A stretch of 64,000 nucleotides of DNA from Virgibacillus sp. NKC19-16. Its GTDB lineage: Bacteria > Bacillota > Bacilli > Bacillales > Amphibacillaceae. Each line of letters begins with the position of its first letter. The first letter of the stretch is position 1. Below the pieces are notes generated by a model, which did not search any database, was not told where the DNA came from, and worked only from the letters and a program-made list of their open reading frames with translations. Where the stretch lies: contig NZ_CP074373.1 of NCBI RefSeq assembly GCF_021560035.1, positions 3,158,001 through 3,222,000 on the forward strand, read 5' to 3'. Shown piece by piece: positions 53,560 to 62,660 of this stretch. The position numbers and the translations under genes were made by a program.

Positions 53560-54597
53560 ATGGTTAAAAATAATCCTGATCCAACAAGAAGCGGAAGAAA
53601 ACGAAAACGAAAATTACGTAAAAGAGCATATCTTATTCTCATACCTCTTATTGCTTTTGTAGCAGTATTAAGTTATGGAGCGTATTTATATATTAAAGCT
53701 GATACTGTTTTATCAGATTCCCATGTAGATGACGGAAGAGAAAAGTCAGATCTACGAGAGGTAGCAGTTGACCCTACTGAAGATAATGTTTCTATCCTGA
53801 TTATGGGAGTGGATTCAAATAATCACCGGGATAATGCAGAGAGCGCGCGAACGGATGCGCTCATGCTGGCAACACTTAATAAGGATGACAACAGCGTCGA
53901 ATTAGTTAGCATCCCCCGTGATTCCTATGTGTATGTCCCGGAAGTCGGTTATGAAACAAAAATTAACCACGCACATGCACATGGCGGAACGGAAGCAACG
54001 GTAGAAACGGTTGAGAATTTGCTAGAAATTCCCGTTGATTATTATGCAAAAGTTAATTTCCATGCATTTGTTGACGTTGTTGATGCCTTAGGCGGAATAA
54101 CTGCTGAAGTACCATACGAGTTCACAGAGTCCAATTCCATGGATGAGCGTGGCGCCATTCACCTATATCCTGGCGAACAGGAGTTGAATGGAGAGGAAGC
54201 TCTCGCCTTAGCACGTACCAGGAAGCTCGATAATGATATCGAACGCGGTAAAAGACAGCAAGATCTTATAAAGGGCGTTGTAGATAAAGCATTATCTGCA
54301 AATTCTATATTAAAATTCGATGATGTCATCGAAGCTGTTGGGGATAATATGGTTACAAACATGACATTTGGTGAAATGAGAAGCTTCATCTCTTATGCGA
54401 CCAACAGCGAAGACTTAGCTATTAACACTTCCACACTGGAAGGCTATGATTATCAGCCGGCAGGTACGTATTACTGGCAACTGGATCCTGTTGCACTAGA
54501 TGAGACACAAACCAAATTACAAGAGCACCTAGACATCGCAGACAGTACAACAGTTGAAAATGAGAACGAAACCGAAAAAGCATCAGGCGCCTATTAA
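53560..54597 (+). CDS. LytR-CpsA-Psr family cell-wall ligase, copy 2 (TagU-like)
   Basis: A 345-residue membrane-anchored LCP protein. Very basic N-terminus (RSGRKRKRKLRKRAY), one span (about 23-45), and an outer catalytic domain with VSILIMGVDS, RTDALMLATLN, LVSIPRDSYVYVP, KINHAHAHGG and ALARTRKLDNDIERGKRQQD. It would join wall teichoic acid to peptidoglycan. It shares long identical stretches with the copy at 26056 and lies between tagD and tagO. ATG at 53560 follows AAAAGGAG. A strong terminator follows. Confidence 0.94.
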   Translation: MVKNNPDPTRSGRKRKRKLRKRAYLILIPLIAFVAVLSYGAYLYIKADTVLSDSHVDDGREKSDLREVAVDPTEDNVSILIMGVDSNNHRDNAESARTDALMLATLNKDDNSVELVSIPRDSYVYVPEVGYETKINHAHAHGGTEATVETVENLLEIPVDYYAKVNFHAFVDVVDALGGITAEVPYEFTESNSMDERGAIHLYPGEQELNGEEALALARTRKLDNDIERGKRQQDLIKGVVDKALSANSILKFDDVIEAVGDNMVTNMTFGEMRSFISYATNSEDLAINTSTLEGYDYQPAGTYYWQLDPVALDETQTKLQEHLDIADSTTVENENETEKASGAY

Positions 54598-54604
54598 GAA
54601 AAAA

Positions 54605-54646
54605 GAAGCTGCTAATCCCAAATTGGGACTAGCAGCTTCTTTTTAT
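54605..54646. terminator. Bidirectional terminator between LCP gene and tagO
   Basis: AGAAGCTGCTA (54605-54615) and TAGCAGCTTCT (54631-54641), with an inner TCCC/GGGA pair and T-tracts on both strands. Confidence 0.8.
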
Positions 54647-54649
54647 TTC

Positions 54650-55735
54650 CTATTTCATTTTATCTAAGTTCCTAATCCCTACTAATCTACGAAAACCGTC
54701 CAAGAGTGGTTGACGATTATAAATCGTCACACCAGCAATTTCTGCGATTAACTGAATGCCTATGATAATGACACCAAATAGGAAGAGCGATGTCAAAAGC
54801 GTTGCACTGTTAAAGATAATCGCCATAAGTCCGAAGAATACACTAAATGCATAAATGATCAAGACCGAGGCGCGATGCGAATAGCCCATATGCATCAACT
54901 TATAATGAATATGCTGCTTGTCCGCTGTAGCAATTCCCTGATGATTGATCGCGCGGCGAATAATGGCAAGTATCGTATCAAAAACAGGAACAGCAATAAC
55001 GATAATCGGGACAATAAAACTAAAGAACGCCACATTTTTAAACAGCCCAAGCATCGCCACAATCGCTATCGAATAGCCGAGAAACAATGCCCCTGTATCC
55101 CCCATAAAAATCTTCGCTGGATGGAAATTATGAAAAAGAAACCCAATACAGCTGCCTATTAAAATAACACTCAAATAAACGACGACAAGTCGATAATCTA
55201 TAAACGCCATTACGAGAATACTAGATAGTCCAATTGCCGATACACCAGCAGCCAGCCCGTCCAAACCATCAATCAAATTAATCGCATTCGAAGCTGCCAC
55301 AATCCAAAGTATGGTGAGGATAATCCCGAAATCATCCATATACACCGTACCCGCAAAAGGTAACGTCAGCTTTTCAATAACAAGCCCGGAAGACACAACC
55401 ACAAGCGCTGCAGCAATCTGCCCGGCTAACTTATACAATGCCCTTATTTCAAACATATCATCCAGCATTCCTGTGATGACCATGATGCATGCCCCAATAA
55501 TTATCGCGTTCATCTGTTCATGCATCGGCTGCAAATACATAAATCCGGTTGCGGCACCTATAAAAATTGCCAGCCCGCCCATACTAGGACGCGCCCCATT
55601 ATGGGCCTTTCTATTATTATCCGGTTTATCAACCACGTTTAATTTTTTTGCTAGTTTACTAATCAGCGGTGTTACAAGTAGCGATGTTGCACAAGATATG
55701 ACAAAAGCAATAACCAACTCACTTATATTCCACAT
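54650..55735 (-). CDS. tagO: Undecaprenyl-phosphate GlcNAc-1-phosphate transferase
   Basis: A 361-residue membrane enzyme (MraY/WecA family, about 11 spans) that puts GlcNAc-1-phosphate on undecaprenyl phosphate, the first step in wall teichoic acid synthesis. Motifs: KAHNGARPSMGGLAIF, GMLDDMFEIR (DD), NLIDGLDGLAAG and FMGDTGALFLG. ATG at 55735 has AGGTG 5-6 bases upstream; a GTG at 55741 is a weaker choice. Convergent with the LCP gene. Confidence 0.94.
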   Translation of the reverse strand: MWNISELVIAFVISCATSLLVTPLISKLAKKLNVVDKPDNNRKAHNGARPSMGGLAIFIGAATGFMYLQPMHEQMNAIIIGACIMVITGMLDDMFEIRALYKLAGQIAAALVVVSSGLVIEKLTLPFAGTVYMDDFGIILTILWIVAASNAINLIDGLDGLAAGVSAIGLSSILVMAFIDYRLVVVYLSVILIGSCIGFLFHNFHPAKIFMGDTGALFLGYSIAIVAMLGLFKNVAFFSFIVPIIVIAVPVFDTILAIIRRAINHQGIATADKQHIHYKLMHMGYSHRASVLIIYAFSVFFGLMAIIFNSATLLTSLFLFGVIIIGIQLIAEIAGVTIYNRQPLLDGFRRLVGIRNLDKMK

Positions 55736-55926
55736 AGGCACACCTACTTCATGATTATCTCGTTTCTTTGTTCTTGTTTATTTTATCATATATTTAGGAA
55801 ATGTATAGGCTTTGGAAGTAGTTTTACTTTTTTTGTGTCGTGTGAACATGGGAGGATAGGGAGTTGGGAAATTAATAAAAAAATTGGCTTAACGAAGTTC
55901 GATAAGCCAATTCCATACAGATTGTA

Positions 55927-56436
55927 TTATTTTGATAACGCGATCTTTATATGGGCTAAATGATGCTCTTCGTGCCAAGCTAATTTCGCAACTTTTGTTG
56001 CAACTGTTATCTCCCCGTTATCCCTGTGGGTAAAAGCTCGGGTCAATTGCTCTTCAGATAAACTATGTCCTAAAGATACGATGCGCTCATTTATACCCTC
56101 TAGCATTTTAATGGAACTTTCTATAGGAAGCTTTGTATCCGGCAGAACAGCCCATTTATCTTGATCAAAAGCTGGTACTGTTGGATTCTCATCTGTTAAA
56201 GCCAGCTTCAAACGTTGATACATGTTCAACTGAGAATCTGCAATGTGATGAACAAGCTCGCGAACTGTCCAGCTGCCATCACGATATTTTCTGCTTAATT
56301 CCTCATCACTTAATGAGTCAACCGTTTCTCTTAATCGAGTTGTGTAAGTTTCGATCTCCTTTAGCCATTCTTGAATATTTTCTAATGTTACTTTTTCAGG
56401 AACTTGTAATGTTCCAATTGGAAATCTTAGATCCAT
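55927..56436 (-). CDS. YfiT-like DinB-fold metal-dependent hydrolase/bacillithiol transferase
   Basis: A 169-residue four-helix-bundle protein. Start MDLRFPIGTLQVPEKV is typical of YfiT. Metal-binding histidines are expected in LVHHIADS (about residue 66) and WHEEHHLAHI (about 155-162). The family includes bacillithiol S-transferases and putative hydrolases; the specific activity is unknown. Start ATG at 56436 is preferred over TTG at 56442. Monocistronic. Confidence 0.85.
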   Translation of the reverse strand: MDLRFPIGTLQVPEKVTLENIQEWLKEIETYTTRLRETVDSLSDEELSRKYRDGSWTVRELVHHIADSQLNMYQRLKLALTDENPTVPAFDQDKWAVLPDTKLPIESSIKMLEGINERIVSLGHSLSEEQLTRAFTHRDNGEITVATKVAKLAWHEEHHLAHIKIALSK

Positions 56437-56592
56437 TTTCAACCCTCTTTTCCCATTTACTTAATTAATAGTATATATATTACTTTAAAATCCTCTCTTC
56501 ATTCTACCATACAAGCCACCTGTGGAGTAACAAAGGTGTTGCTAATTAGCTTGTTGCTCATACTGTAATCAACATTTTTCCCGGATTATATT

Positions 56593-58116
56593 TCATTGAG
56601 ACTCCGAATTATCTGTTTTATCCTCATCGTCTTCTTCCACTGCAACAGAGGCTTCGGTTAATCCCTCTTGAAGCTGTTGCCCTTCTTCTTTATTTAACGA
56701 ATCAGCAATGTCGCTCACTTTTCCTTTTAAATTATTCTTTCCAGAAAGGTTATTCACTATTTCATTTAGATCTAAACCAGTCATTTGCGACAAACTTTCC
56801 TGAAGGTTCGTCATCATACCCGTAACACTTCCCGGTAAATTTGAAACTCCGTCACCGTTTCCTCCATCAAGAATACGAATAGAATCCACATTACTCAATG
56901 GTTCGGACACAGCCTTCGCAAATTCCGGTAGCATTTCAATCAGCATCTCCGTCATCATTACTTCTTTATGTTCGTTTAGCGCCTTCGCTCGTTTCTCAAT
57001 GGCCTCTACTTCTGCTTCACTTTTCATTTTAATAACTTCTGCTTCCGCCCGGCCTGCTTTTTCTTGTGCTTCAGCTTCTGCTTGTGCAGCTTTTACTCTT
57101 TCGTTATACTCTGCTTGAGCTTTTGCTTGGCGAACTTTAACTTCTTCCTCTTCCAGCTTAACTTGGCGTTCCCGCTCTAATAACTGCAGGCGCAATTCTT
57201 CTTCTTTTTCCTGACTCACAATTTTTAACCGTTCTTTTTCGACCTCAATTTCCCTTTCTGCTCGTTCTAAGTCATATGCAGCTTCCGTTCTTGCTTTTTC
57301 TTTTTCTGTTTCTGCCTTTATTTGCGCATCGTTAATTTCTTTTTCTTTACGTGATTCAGCTATAGCAATCTCTCGATCATATTCTTCTTTCTTTACTTCC
57401 TCATTCATTTGGGCACTATGTACTTTTGTTTCTCTTAGGTTCGTTGATTCAGCAATTTCAGCTTCTTTTTTCACTTGTGCAATTTTAGGTCTACCCAGGT
57501 TTTCCAGGTAATTTTCATCATCTTCCAAATTAGTTAGTCCTAAGGAAGTAATACGGAACCCCATATCATCCAGTTGTTTCTGCGCAATTTTTCTAACTTG
57601 TTCATTGAAACTTTCTCTATCACTATTAATTTGTTCTACTGTCATTTTTGATAGAATTGCTCTTAAATTTGAACCAAGAACTTCAGAAATATCTGATTCA
57701 ATGTCGTCCTGATCTCTTCCTAAAAATTGCTCGGCATATTTCACGATTCCTTCAAGTGTATCTGCCACCTTAATTGTTGCTACAGCTTCCCCAAAAATCC
57801 CTACACCTTGTTTTGTATAAACTTTTGGTGTTTTAATCTTCAATTGGAAAGCATTTAGGGAAACAGGTGTATGTGTTTGAAACATTCTCAAACGATGACC
57901 GCCGCCACGAATAACCTTCATATACCTTCCTTGATCATCTTGGAAAATATTTGATTCCTTTTCCGGATCTCCCAATTTCGTACCAGTTATAATCAGAGCC
58001 ATATTAGACGGAACGGTCTTGTATTTTAACTTCATATAAATGAACCAACTAATACCTCCTAATATTACTAATAAAACTACTCCGATTAATATTGGTACAG
58101 TAGTTAAAAAATCCAA
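56593..58116 (-). CDS. floT: Flotillin
   Basis: A 507-residue membrane-associated scaffold of functional membrane microdomains. N-terminal hydrophobic hairpin (LTTVPILIGVVLLVILGG), PHB/SPFH domain (about 45-240, PSNMALIITGTKLGD...), then a long charged coiled coil rich in E, A and K (about 235-385), and a C-terminal region with SLSQMTGLDLNEIV. It helps organise membrane fluidity, signalling and transport complexes. TTG at 58116 follows AAGGAG and gives a hydrophobic start like other FloT proteins. An upstream ATG (58152) would put the ribosome binding site inside the gene. No NfeD-type partner is adjacent. Confidence 0.92.
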   Translation of the reverse strand: MDFLTTVPILIGVVLLVILGGISWFIYMKLKYKTVPSNMALIITGTKLGDPEKESNIFQDDQGRYMKVIRGGGHRLRMFQTHTPVSLNAFQLKIKTPKVYTKQGVGIFGEAVATIKVADTLEGIVKYAEQFLGRDQDDIESDISEVLGSNLRAILSKMTVEQINSDRESFNEQVRKIAQKQLDDMGFRITSLGLTNLEDDENYLENLGRPKIAQVKKEAEIAESTNLRETKVHSAQMNEEVKKEEYDREIAIAESRKEKEINDAQIKAETEKEKARTEAAYDLERAEREIEVEKERLKIVSQEKEEELRLQLLERERQVKLEEEEVKVRQAKAQAEYNERVKAAQAEAEAQEKAGRAEAEVIKMKSEAEVEAIEKRAKALNEHKEVMMTEMLIEMLPEFAKAVSEPLSNVDSIRILDGGNGDGVSNLPGSVTGMMTNLQESLSQMTGLDLNEIVNNLSGKNNLKGKVSDIADSLNKEEGQQLQEGLTEASVAVEEDDEDKTDNSESQ

Positions 58117-58569
58117 ATAAACATCTCCTTCTCGTATAATTATTGACTCCATTAACCTATTAATGTAACATCCCTATGATGCAGAAAAAATTTTAAAAAA
58201 TCAAGCCTAATTCCATGTTTTTAAACGTAGCATAGAGGTTTTTTACTGTCTTAAATAGTTTAAATGGTGTGTCCCTTCAATTCGGCTGACACAGCAGAGG
58301 AAGATGTTGAATTCGATTTAGCGCATTTAAATAATAAGAATATTTTGATAAAAAATCGACTGGTGACATCGTACTTATATAGGTTGTAAATATTTCATGT
58401 AAATTTCACTAGTATTAGAAAGGCATATGGTGTATAATAAGAGTTTACAAGAAATCATTCATACAATTATTTAAGAATTATATAGATTGTAGTCAAGCAA
58501 GAATAGAAATAATGAACATTGCTTAGACGAATTAACTTTTTTAGAAAGACTTATCAGGAGGAAAGGAAA
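58117..58569. other. Divergent intergenic region between floT and ltaS
   Basis: 453 bases that must hold both promoters. No additional gene or repeat recognised. AT-rich toward ltaS. Confidence 0.45.
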
Positions 58570-60513
58570 ATGAAATTTAAACAACCTAAAATACCATTGT
58601 TTATAATAGCCACCTTATTAATGGGGCTTAAAACTTATATTGTTTACCGGTTTATGTTTAATTTAGGAATAGAAAACCAGCTGCAGGAGATTATTTTATT
58701 TATTAATCCATTTGTATCTGTTTTTCTGATCTTTGCATTAAGTGTCTGGTTTAACAAACAATCACGGCAAATGAAATTTATCAGATATACTGCACTGATA
58801 GGAACGCTGATTATTTATGCAAATCTGGTATTCTATCGGTCATTCAATGATTTTATTACGCTGCCACAATTGTTCCAGGCAAGTAATATGAGCGATTTAG
58901 GCTCCAGTATTTTAACGTTAATTCAGCCTTATGACTTGCTGCTTATCGCTGATGTTGTAATCATCTGGTTGTTAAGCAAAAGGAAACAGGATAAGGTGTC
59001 AGTCAGCTTCCAAAAAAGCGGAAAAGCCTTTGCGCTTGCTATATCCTTATTATTACTTGCAGGTAATTTTTTCCTTGCTGAAACGGAAAGACCGCAGCTA
59101 TTGACACGCGGTTTTGACCGTGAAGTTCTCGTGAAGAATATGGGAATATTTAATTACCATATCTATGATGTGGTTCAGCAGGCAAAAACAGAATCCCAGC
59201 GTGTATTTGCGGATGGTAATGGATTAAATGAAATCAAGGATTATGTAAATGAACATGTGAAAACCGATGAAGTTTCTGACCTTGAAGGAGTGGCAGAGGA
59301 TAAGAATATTATCCTGATTAATGCGGAATCCGTCCAAAGTTTTCTTATCAATAACGAAATGGATGGGCAAGAGGTTACACCATTTATGAATAGTCTAACC
59401 GAGGATGAGGATACGTACTATTTCGAAAACTTCTATCATCAGACAGCACAAGGGAAATCTTCCGATGCTGAGTTTCTAGTGGATAATTCACTATATCCGC
59501 TGCCAAGTGGCGCTGTATTCTTTACACACGCGGGTAATGAATACAATGCACTACCGGAAACGTTAAATGAAAATGGCTATACTTCTGCAACGATGCATGC
59601 AAATAATAAGAGTTATTGGAATCGAAATTCGATGTATGGAAGTCTGGGCTATGACAAGTTCTTTGGTGAAGAATCCTATAACGTAACACAAGAAAATGCC
59701 GTTGGCTGGGGATTAAAAGACAAGCCATTCTTTGAGCAGTCCATGGATCACCTGCAATCACTGGAGCAACCATTTTATTCGAAAATGATTACTTTAACCA
59801 ACCATCATCCGTTTGAAATTGGAGAAGAGGATGCCTCCATTGGTAAATATGATTCCAATTCGGCCACACTGAATAACTACTTTCAGACATCCCGATATAC
59901 GGATGAAGCAATTGAAGAATTCTTTGGGCACTTGAAAGAATCAGGGTTATATGAAGATTCCATTATTGTAATCATGGGTGATCATGATGGAATTAGTCAA
60001 AATCACAATCAAGCAATGGCCCAATATCTGGATAAAGAGGAAATTACGCCATATGATACTGCCCAATTGCAGCGTGTACCATTATTTATTCATATTCCTG
60101 GTCACGGGGAAGGTGAAGTGAAGTCTGAAGTTTCGGGGCAAATTGATCTGAAACCAACATTGCTTAGCATGGCGGGTATTGAAAACGAAAATGATATTCA
60201 CTTTGGTAATGATCTCTTCGTGGATGATCGAAAAGGTTATATTGCCTTTAGAAATGGTGATTTTGTCAGCGAAGAATATGTGTACGCTGGCGGAACATGC
60301 TATAATCGCCAAACAGGCGAACCTATAGAACAAAATAATACGGACGACGGTACAGAATCTGAATCTCAATCCACTAACGAGTCTGAATCTGAGGCAACAA
60401 AAGGCTGTGCACCGATCAATGACAAAGTCAGTAAAGAATTAGGTTACTCGGATGATATAATCTACGGTGACTTATTCCGATTTGTTGAAGATCCTCAAGG
60501 TGAAAATAAATAA
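58570..60513 (+). CDS. ltaS: Lipoteichoic acid synthase
   Basis: A 647-residue membrane enzyme that polymerises glycerol phosphate from phosphatidylglycerol. Five N-terminal spans (about 5-185) are followed by an outer sulfatase-like domain. Metal and active-site residues: Glu in NAESVQSF, the nucleophile Thr in HQTAQGKSSD, HANNKSYWNR, and IMGDHDGIS. A serine/glutamate low-complexity loop (TESESQSTNESESE, about 610-625) precedes the C-terminus. ATG at 58570 is preceded by AGGAGG. Last of the envelope genes, with a strong terminator. Confidence 0.95.
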   Translation: MKFKQPKIPLFIIATLLMGLKTYIVYRFMFNLGIENQLQEIILFINPFVSVFLIFALSVWFNKQSRQMKFIRYTALIGTLIIYANLVFYRSFNDFITLPQLFQASNMSDLGSSILTLIQPYDLLLIADVVIIWLLSKRKQDKVSVSFQKSGKAFALAISLLLLAGNFFLAETERPQLLTRGFDREVLVKNMGIFNYHIYDVVQQAKTESQRVFADGNGLNEIKDYVNEHVKTDEVSDLEGVAEDKNIILINAESVQSFLINNEMDGQEVTPFMNSLTEDEDTYYFENFYHQTAQGKSSDAEFLVDNSLYPLPSGAVFFTHAGNEYNALPETLNENGYTSATMHANNKSYWNRNSMYGSLGYDKFFGEESYNVTQENAVGWGLKDKPFFEQSMDHLQSLEQPFYSKMITLTNHHPFEIGEEDASIGKYDSNSATLNNYFQTSRYTDEAIEEFFGHLKESGLYEDSIIVIMGDHDGISQNHNQAMAQYLDKEEITPYDTAQLQRVPLFIHIPGHGEGEVKSEVSGQIDLKPTLLSMAGIENENDIHFGNDLFVDDRKGYIAFRNGDFVSEEYVYAGGTCYNRQTGEPIEQNNTDDGTESESQSTNESESEATKGCAPINDKVSKELGYSDDIIYGDLFRFVEDPQGENK

Positions 60514-60520
60514 ACCCAAA

Positions 60521-60561
60521 AAGGAGCTGCTTCCATACTATGCGAAGCAGCTCCTTTTTTT
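60521..60561 (+). terminator. Terminator of ltaS
   Basis: AAGGAGCTGCTTC (60521-60533) and GAAGCAGCTCCTT (60544-60556) with a T-run, a textbook intrinsic terminator. Confidence 0.85.
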
Positions 60562-60677
60562 ACTTTTTCAGAGGGTATACCTTTGCAAGAGAAATGCTGT
60601 GGAACAGATTAAACCGCTCTCAAGAGGAATAAAAAGAGCCACTGACTTCCTTGCTGCTCCAGAAAAAAAGGAGTTTG

Positions 60678-60786
60678 ATGAAAGGATTACATAACAAAGA
60701 GTTAATTGATGCATATTACAGGCAAGAGTTGTTTAATCGAAGAATTTGTTTTATTACTTAAAGAGGATGTTCAAAAAGTCCGGTAA
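60678..60786 (+). pseudogene. Sda-like sporulation checkpoint protein, frameshifted
   Basis: ATG at 60678 has a perfect AAAGGAG site. The first frame reads MKGLHNKELIDAYYRQE, like the start of Sda (a kinase inhibitor that delays sporulation after replication stress). It then goes out of frame and stops at 60761. Another frame gives the expected second helix, CLIEEFVLLLKEDVQKVR, ending at 60786. A one- or two-base change explains the break. The 3' end runs into the border of the MITE-like repeat, so the last codons may be repeat-derived. Recognition rests on about 40 residues, so moderate confidence. Confidence 0.45.
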
Positions 60787-61030
60787 AAATAACACTTCGG
60801 CAGAGGACCTTCTACTAAAACCGTCCACATCCTGTGGGCAACGCAGAAATCACCACAACACGCGAGAAGCTCGTTGGCTTGTTTCTCCGCTCCTTGGAAA
60901 AGGAAATCACTTTTCCTGCGTGCAAGAACGTTTGCTCGAAACTACACCGCCTCGAACTTTCGACGCACAGGACGTGGCGAACTTAACCGACGCGGTCCTT
61001 TTTATCCTCCTTTTTGAACACGCACTTAAA
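60762..61030. repeat. MITE-like repeat with GTTCAAAAAG termini
   Basis: The left end GATGTTCAAAAAGTCCGG and right end CTTTTTGAACACGC are inverted copies at the tips (GTTCAAAAAG/CTTTTTGAAC). About 260 bases of GC-richer DNA lie inside, with no real coding frame. Similar elements are common between genes in this group of bacilli. It lies between the Sda-like remnant and the CBO0543-like gene. Confidence 0.55.
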
Positions 61031-61078
61031 GGCTTAAAGCAGAACTATAAGGTATTCATTAGCATGAAGGAGCTGCTT

Positions 61079-61534
61079 ATGGAAAAAATAATTTTATGGA
61101 GTTCATTTATCGTTGGGGTGGCAATGCTTTTTTTTAGTTTACGAAAGCTGCCACTTATAGATTGGCTGATTATTTTTTTGTTCACTAGTTATCTCTCAGT
61201 AATTGCCGGTACAGTTGTTGTAGAAGAAAAAATGCTCGCTTACCCTGTTAAAATTTTTGAAAAGCATTTCGAATCGAGCTTGCAATTTGAAATGCTTACA
61301 TTACCAGTCATTTGCCTCTATTTTTATCAAACAACTTATCACTCAACATGCACCGGAATCTTCCTACAAGGTGTATTATATACCTCTGCTTTAACCTTGG
61401 CTGAAATTTTATTGGAAAAGTATACTGACGTAATTGAATACCATACATGGACATGGATGTATACGTTTATAAGCGTCTTTACCCTAGTCATTTTCGTTCG
61501 TGTCTTCATAGAATTCGTACATAAAAAAACTTAG
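61079..61534 (+). CDS. CBO0543-like membrane protein
   Basis: A 151-residue membrane protein with four to five spans (ILWSSFIVGVAMLFF, LIDWLIIFLFTSYLS, FEMLTLPVICLYFYQT, GIFLQGVLYTSALTLAEIL, FISVFTLVIFVRVFI). Motifs EKY...IEYHTWTWMYTF match CBO0543-type proteins of endospore formers, function unknown. ATG at 61079 follows AAGGAG by 6 bases. The frame is open further upstream through the MITE-like repeat, but that part is not gene-like. Confidence 0.75.
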   Translation: MEKIILWSSFIVGVAMLFFSLRKLPLIDWLIIFLFTSYLSVIAGTVVVEEKMLAYPVKIFEKHFESSLQFEMLTLPVICLYFYQTTYHSTCTGIFLQGVLYTSALTLAEILLEKYTDVIEYHTWTWMYTFISVFTLVIFVRVFIEFVHKKT

Positions 61535-61588
61535 CAATGCAGCAACGCATAAACGTAAGTTCCTTCTTTTATTAAACAATATGGTCCT

Positions 61589-61669
61589 ACAATGGTGATT
61601 TGGATGCTGCCCTTTATTATGCAAGTGCGCCCGTTCGTATTGCGGAAGATTTTCGTTATCATGTTTAGG
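61589..61669 (+). other. Unidentified coding remnant
   Basis: A short frame reads YNGDLDAALYYASAPVRIAE and DFRYHV before a stop codon. It has a protein-like composition but no start or ribosome binding site. I do not recognise the family. Confidence 0.25.
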
Positions 61670-62321
61670 AAGTAATCCGTGCTTCACGTTTGAAGTTTGC
61701 AGTGAGCCATTTATCCTCGCTCATCAATACTTTATGGACGTGTTTACGGCTTGTGGGTGGCTGCTCTATCCATTTCTGCAAGGTACGAATAATTGGGGCC
61801 TTATCTGGAAAATACCGAATAAAAACATCAGACTGTTCATCAAGTCTAGTTGACCAAATTTGAGATCGGGCCATCACCATTGAATAATATGTTCGAATGA
61901 GCTTACGCGCAATGTTTTGTGAAAGTATTTTAAACTCCTCTATTGGCGCTGTTTCTAACCGGTGAATTGTTCGATCAAAAACTTCGCTAAAGTCACCATT
62001 AAAACTAACTGCTATCTCAGAAGTAAGCTTGTAAGGGCCGAACTGTTCTCGAAGATCCTCTCCATATACACAAACGCATAGTTCCTTCAGAAAAGCCTGT
62101 TCGTAGTAATTCATTGCATCCATTACATAATCGTAATTTGCTACAGCTATCCCAACATCGCGAACTATATAACGATATTTTTGAGATAATACATTCGAGA
62201 TTTCTTTTAACTCCACCCTCTCTTCATTACTCAGCGTACTATTGAAAACAACTAAAAGGTCCAGATCTGACTTAATAGCGATCGCATCACCTCTTGCAAC
62301 ACTTCCATATACGTCAACGTA
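61665..62321 (-). pseudogene. Nucleotidyltransferase, 5' end removed by IS605 element
   Basis: The frame opens at the edge of the TnpB element with YVDVYGSVARGDAIAIKSDL and DLLVVFN, the GSxARG...SDLDLL core of a Pol-beta-type nucleotidyltransferase. It continues for about 190 residues of helical C-terminal domain to 61665. The N-terminus, including the start codon, is missing; a GTG at 62216 would give only the C-terminal 183 residues without the active site. It could once have been an antibiotic or nucleotide-modifying enzyme or a MNT-type toxin partner. Confidence 0.75.
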
Positions 62322-62660
62322 CCCCCACTGAAAACCTTGTGGTTCCCCTTTCAGTGGGGGCTTGGGTTAGCCACTCAGGTCTCCTCGCTACATGCTCTAG
62401 ACGATTTGACGCTCTGAATAGCAAGCACCGTTAAGCACTCCCCAAACACTGTTTTTGGTTGATACTGACGACAAACGATCGCTTTCCCACTTGCACCACC
62501 CCTTTCAAAAAAGAGCCGTTCTTCCTTTAGGAAAAAGCCACCACTCAGATTGCTCTGGCGTGTACTACAAGCCCCGACAAGTCGGGTACACATGGATGGT
62601 TGACGCACCCACTAAGCTATGCGCTAAGCAACAGCTTTACGTTTTTGTACTTCCAATTTG
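62322..62660 (-). ncRNA. Candidate omega/reRNA of TnpB
   Basis: About 300 structured non-coding bases run from the TnpB stop codon to the element's right-end hairpin, rich in inverted pairs (e.g. CCCGAC/GTCGGG near 62576-62586). In TnpB systems the guide RNA spans the 3' end of tnpB and this end, with the guide read from the flanking DNA. Here the guide would start at about 62321 with TACGTTGACGTATATGGA, part of the nucleotidyltransferase gene. Confidence 0.5.

Noticed and set aside
60746-61078. N-terminal extension of the CBO0543-like gene
   Set aside because: The extension is the MITE-like repeat read in one frame; the real start at 61079 has a proper ribosome binding site.
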